A DNA stretch of 64,000 nucleotides from JBBQVS01 sp038211295 (GTDB lineage: Bacteria; Chloroflexota; Ktedonobacteria; Ktedonobacterales; Ktedonobacteraceae): the NCBI GenBank assembly GCA_038211295.1, contig JBBQVS010000012.1, positions 1-64,000 of the forward strand, written 5' to 3'. Shown here one piece after another: positions 61,687 through 64,000 of the stretch (position 1 is the stretch's first letter; each line of letters opens with the position of its first letter). The notes below the pieces were generated by a model. It ran no database searches. It had not been told where the DNA came from and saw only the letters and a program-made list of their open reading frames with translations. Made by a program: the position numbers and the translations under genes.

Positions 61687-61752
61687 AACGTTCCTATAGA
61701 GTAGAGATAAAAGGTACGAGAGTACCTTTTATCTCTACTCTATAGGAACGTT
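61687..61752. terminator. 31-bp perfect inverted repeat between KGG gene and ftsZ
   Basis: Arms 61687-61717 and 61722-61752 pair perfectly around GAGA. It lies between convergent genes and ends 25 bases before the ftsZ stop, so a bidirectional terminator is likely. Confidence 0.75.
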
Positions 61753-61777
61753 CTCACACTTTCCCTGCGCTATTGTA

Positions 61778-63247
61778 TTACTCGTACCGTTTCAAGAATG
61801 GCGGAATATCGATTGCGTCTTCCTCTGCTTGTCGTTCTTGTCTGCGTCCCAGGCTACGTAGGCCGCGCAGGTCTTCAAGGCTACGCTGTTGCCGCGCGGG
61901 TGGTGTTCCCGGAATATGCGGCTGTGGCAGGACGGGCTGTGCTGGTTGCGTTGGTGGTCGCGGATTGGCGGTGGGCCGTATTCGCGGCGCGGGTGGTTGC
62001 TGTGCTGGCTGCGGAGCTGTACGCGGTTGTTCTGACCGAATTGCCTGTAGTCGTACTGTGTGGAGTTCTTCCATGCCGGCAGCGATCAGTGTTACGCGAA
62101 TACTCTCGTGCAGCGAGGGATCGACGACGGCCCCAAAGGTAATATCTGCCGCGTCATCGATGGCCTGTCCAATGCGCTCGGCAACTTCGTTTACCTCAAA
62201 GAGCGTCATATCTTCGCCACCACTGATATTGAACAGCACACGCTTGGCACCGCGAATGGTCACATTCAAAAAACCGCCCGCTATAGCTTCTTCCGCGGCT
62301 TGCTGTGCTCGTGCGCGGCCCTGCCCCTGTCCGATGCTCATAAGCGCGGTGCCAGCTTCACGCAGGACGCTACGAACATCAGCGAAATCAACGTTTACCA
62401 TCCCTGGCACATTGATGACTTCCGCGATACCCTGCACGCCCTGACGCAGGACATCATCAGCGATTTTGAAGGCGTCGGAAAGGTTGCTGTCGCGCCCGAC
62501 AGTTGAGAGGAGGCGGTCATTGGGAACGGTGATGAGCGCGTCGATCTCTGTACTTAATGCTCCGATACCATCCTGTGCGATACGACGGCGGCGCGACCCT
62601 TCAAAAGTGAAGGGAAGCGTGACGATACCAACGGTGAGTGCGCCCATTTTCTTCGCGATAGCAGCGACGACGGGAGCCGCGCCAGTGCCAGTGCCACCGC
62701 CCATGCCGGCAGCGATAAAAACGAGGTCAGCGCGACCAAGTGCCGCGCGAATCTCAGCTTCGCTTTCGGTGGCGGCCCGCATTCCAACCGCCGCGTTACC
62801 ACCGGCACCAAGACCTTTTGTATGTTGTAGGCCGAGGCTAACACGTTTGGCGGCTGGCGAAAGAGCCAACACCTGAGCATCGGTGTTCATCGCGACGAAG
62901 CGTACCCCGCGTACCCGCGCACTCATCATCCGATTGATCGCGTTCATGCCGCCGCCACCCACGCCCACTACGACGATATCTACCGCGTTCTGGCCCTGCG
63001 TTTCCGACTCAAAGGAGGATTGCGTGAATGAGGAAGTCGTATCGCCATCTGTGTTGCGTGCGTTCCAGTCGGGTCGGGTTCGCTCGTTTTGAGAATTCAT
63101 TCCTGCTTCCTCCACCTCGTGCCGCACTACGGCCCACTGGTCTTGTTGTTTTTCGTACACGTCCGGGCGTGCTATGTTTGTCGCCCGCTCTACCCATTGC
63201 TCCTGTATCGGCTCACGCTTGTGGGCGTCGTGGGACATTGACTCCAT
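61778..63247 (-). CDS. ftsZ: Cell division protein FtsZ with N-terminal extension
   Basis: Tubulin-like GTPase that forms the division ring. About 489 residues from ATG 63247 (GGGGG six bases upstream); an in-frame GTG at 63310 is an alternative. The GTPase signature is AGMGGGTGTGAAPV, the T7 loop is NVDFADVRSVL, and VVVGVGGGGMNAINRM starts the fold. Before it are about 88 polar residues not seen in classical FtsZ. A Pro/Arg-rich linker leads to the conserved C-terminal peptide IDIPPFLKR that binds partners such as FtsA or SepF; no such gene is adjacent. Confidence 0.96.
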   Translation of the reverse strand: MESMSHDAHKREPIQEQWVERATNIARPDVYEKQQDQWAVVRHEVEEAGMNSQNERTRPDWNARNTDGDTTSSFTQSSFESETQGQNAVDIVVVGVGGGGMNAINRMMSARVRGVRFVAMNTDAQVLALSPAAKRVSLGLQHTKGLGAGGNAAVGMRAATESEAEIRAALGRADLVFIAAGMGGGTGTGAAPVVAAIAKKMGALTVGIVTLPFTFEGSRRRRIAQDGIGALSTEIDALITVPNDRLLSTVGRDSNLSDAFKIADDVLRQGVQGIAEVINVPGMVNVDFADVRSVLREAGTALMSIGQGQGRARAQQAAEEAIAGGFLNVTIRGAKRVLFNISGGEDMTLFEVNEVAERIGQAIDDAADITFGAVVDPSLHESIRVTLIAAGMEELHTVRLQAIRSEQPRTAPQPAQQPPAPRIRPTANPRPPTQPAQPVLPQPHIPGTPPARQQRSLEDLRGLRSLGRRQERQAEEDAIDIPPFLKRYE

Positions 63248-63369
63248 GCAACCCCCGTCTTCTCTGATTCTGGCGTCATAAACGCTGGCGTATACGATAG
63301 TGGAAGGCACTACACCTTACCCGCATTGTAACAAGCGTGTCAAGTTTTTGCAAGCGGCACAACATGGCA

Positions 63370-63420
63370 CTACACAACACCACGCCAATACCATTGTAGT
63401 ATTGACGTGGTGTTGTGTAG
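63370..63420. terminator. Hairpin after the small Lys-rich gene
   Basis: 22-nt arms (63370-63391 and 63399-63420) with one mismatch around CATTGTA, 10 bases past the stop of the small gene at 63430. It precedes ftsZ on the same strand and would separate the two transcripts. Confidence 0.65.
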
Positions 63421-63429
63421 AGACGTGCA

Positions 63430-63558
63430 TTAGTCTTTCTTGAGCGAAATGCCGCCACCAGTCTCTTTGGCGGCTTTTTTCTCTTTAGTCGCTTCTTTCT
63501 TCTGCTTGTTCGATTTAGGAGCGACCTTCTGTGTCTTCTTTTGCTCTTTGTTTGCCAT
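63430..63558 (-). CDS. 42-residue lysine-rich protein
   Basis: ATG at 63558 with a perfect GGAGGTGAT ten bases upstream, and TAA at 63430. The product starts MANKEQKKTQKV and ends GGGISLKKD; about 40% of residues are Lys, with Gln, Glu and Ala making up most of the rest. The very strong ribosome binding site and a hairpin after the stop argue that it is a real gene. Such a basic peptide may bind nucleic acid or ribosomes. No family recognised. Confidence 0.72.
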   Translation of the reverse strand: MANKEQKKTQKVAPKSNKQKKEATKEKKAAKETGGGISLKKD

Positions 63559-63657
63559 GCTGTTTATCACCTCCAGACCTGTTATTGGCTTGAGTTCGTA
63601 CTATACTGATACCACTATTAGAGGCAGTTCGTCAAACGGGACGAAAAGAACATGGCC

Positions 63658-64000
63658 TCAATTGGCCTGTTGAAGCTGTAGTCGTTCCTCGTGACTTGCC
63701 ATTGCGTGTGCAATCATCCGGAGAACGCCCCCCACATCCATTGGTTTGCGTAACTGATAAATGCCACGTTGCTCAAGCTCTTTTATTGGCAACGTCGCGC
63801 TCATCATGATGGCAGGCACATTTTGGATATCGTCTTTGCTGCTGAGACGATCATAGAGTTCCAGGCCATTGATCCCTGGTAGGCGGTAATCGAGGAGCAT
63901 GAGGCATGGGCGAATGTGTGGTGCCTTTTCTAACGCGGTCAGACCATTATCTATGACGACGGTGTTATATGGCGTCTCTTCTTCGATAAGCTGTTGTAAA
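63658..64000 (-). CDS. Response regulator receiver domain, 5' end off the window
   Basis: The frame is open from the window edge to the stop at 63658, giving about 113 residues of a CheY-like domain. The phospho-acceptor Asp lies in CLMLLDYRLPGINGLELYDRL, the switch residue region in PAIMMSATLP, and the Lys in QLRKPMDVGGVLRMI. The protein ends shortly after the receiver fold, so it is either a stand-alone regulator or the C-terminal receiver of a larger protein whose N-terminal part lies beyond 64000. Confidence 0.88.
   Translation of the reverse strand, partial: LQQLIEEETPYNTVVIDNGLTALEKAPHIRPCLMLLDYRLPGINGLELYDRLSSKDDIQNVPAIMMSATLPIKELEQRGIYQLRKPMDVGGVLRMIAHAMASHEERLQLQQAN

Noticed and set aside
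1..64000. CRISPR arrays
   Set aside because: No series of identical direct repeats with regular spacers was seen; the repeats found are inverted and dispersed.

Overview
The window reads as a chromosomal piece of a Ktedonobacteria-like member of the Chloroflexota. This is inferred from the gene mix and not from a database search: monoderm-style peptidoglycan genes (murT-gatD), Ser/Thr kinases with an extracellular propeller, a secreted sedolisin, PQQ-propeller/ASH surface proteins, an FtsZ ending in IDIPPFLKR, an archaeal/eukaryal-type ProS under T-box control, and UbiA/Dpm enzymes acting on polyprenyl phosphate. Base composition looks close to 50% GC by eye. Most genes sit in short runs on either strand, separated by hairpins.

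Layout. 1-2.1 kb: an IS3-family element, cut by the window edge, has inserted into a large serine recombinase gene whose 3' remnant lies next to tRNA-Asp. 2.3-5.6 kb: AAC(3)-like acetyltransferase, CitE/HpcH-type lyase, dienelactone hydrolase and LysE exporter. 5.7-8.4 kb: a large propeller/ASH surface protein. 8.6-14.8 kb: a drug-efflux locus (PadR regulator with promoter and operator candidate, 14-TM MFS pump with a tetrapeptide-repeat insert, ABC ATPase and two paralogous ABC-2 permeases). 14.8-15.75 kb: a small module of an HTH protein and two overlapping short genes, bounded by long inverted repeats. 15.8-25.4 kb: hydrolase, SCO6745-like protein, sedolisin, cupredoxin lipoprotein, a receptor kinase and a lipoprotein copy of its sensor domain.

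25.6-27.8 kb: a T-box leader, proS and csaA. 27.9-34.4 kb: an envelope block (NAGPA-domain lipoprotein, gatD, murT, S11 D,D-carboxypeptidase, second kinase). 34.6-37.5 kb: ECF sigma factor, putative anti-sigma partner, MscS-like membrane protein, nitrilase. 37.6-45.0 kb: phospholipase D-like protein, aldehyde dehydrogenase, membrane protein, cytidylate-kinase-like protein, LysR regulator, a cysteine-rich membrane protein and a NYN nuclease. 45.2-48.2 kb: Dpm-type glycosyltransferase, UbiA prenyltransferase, Crp/Fnr regulator. 48.3-52.7 kb: acyl-CoA ligase, a DUF1858-Mrp fusion, prephenate dehydratase and a small zinc-ribbon protein. 52.7-64 kb: esterase, TSUP permease, hydrolase, RNase Z, MutM, LarB, KGG-repeat stress protein, FtsZ, a 42-residue lysine-rich protein and a response regulator cut by the window edge.

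Two features recur between genes. One is a bipartite hairpin repeat with the core CACTACTATACTACG. The other is a set of unusually long, near-perfect inverted repeats at gene ends. The proteins I find most worth testing are the Mrp ATPase that has lost its usual Fe-S cysteines while carrying a CxxC-bearing N-terminal domain, the kinase ectodomain/lipoprotein pair, the tetrapeptide-repeat MFS pump and the small HTH module. I did not find a CRISPR array, a complete prophage or a recognisable known defence system.
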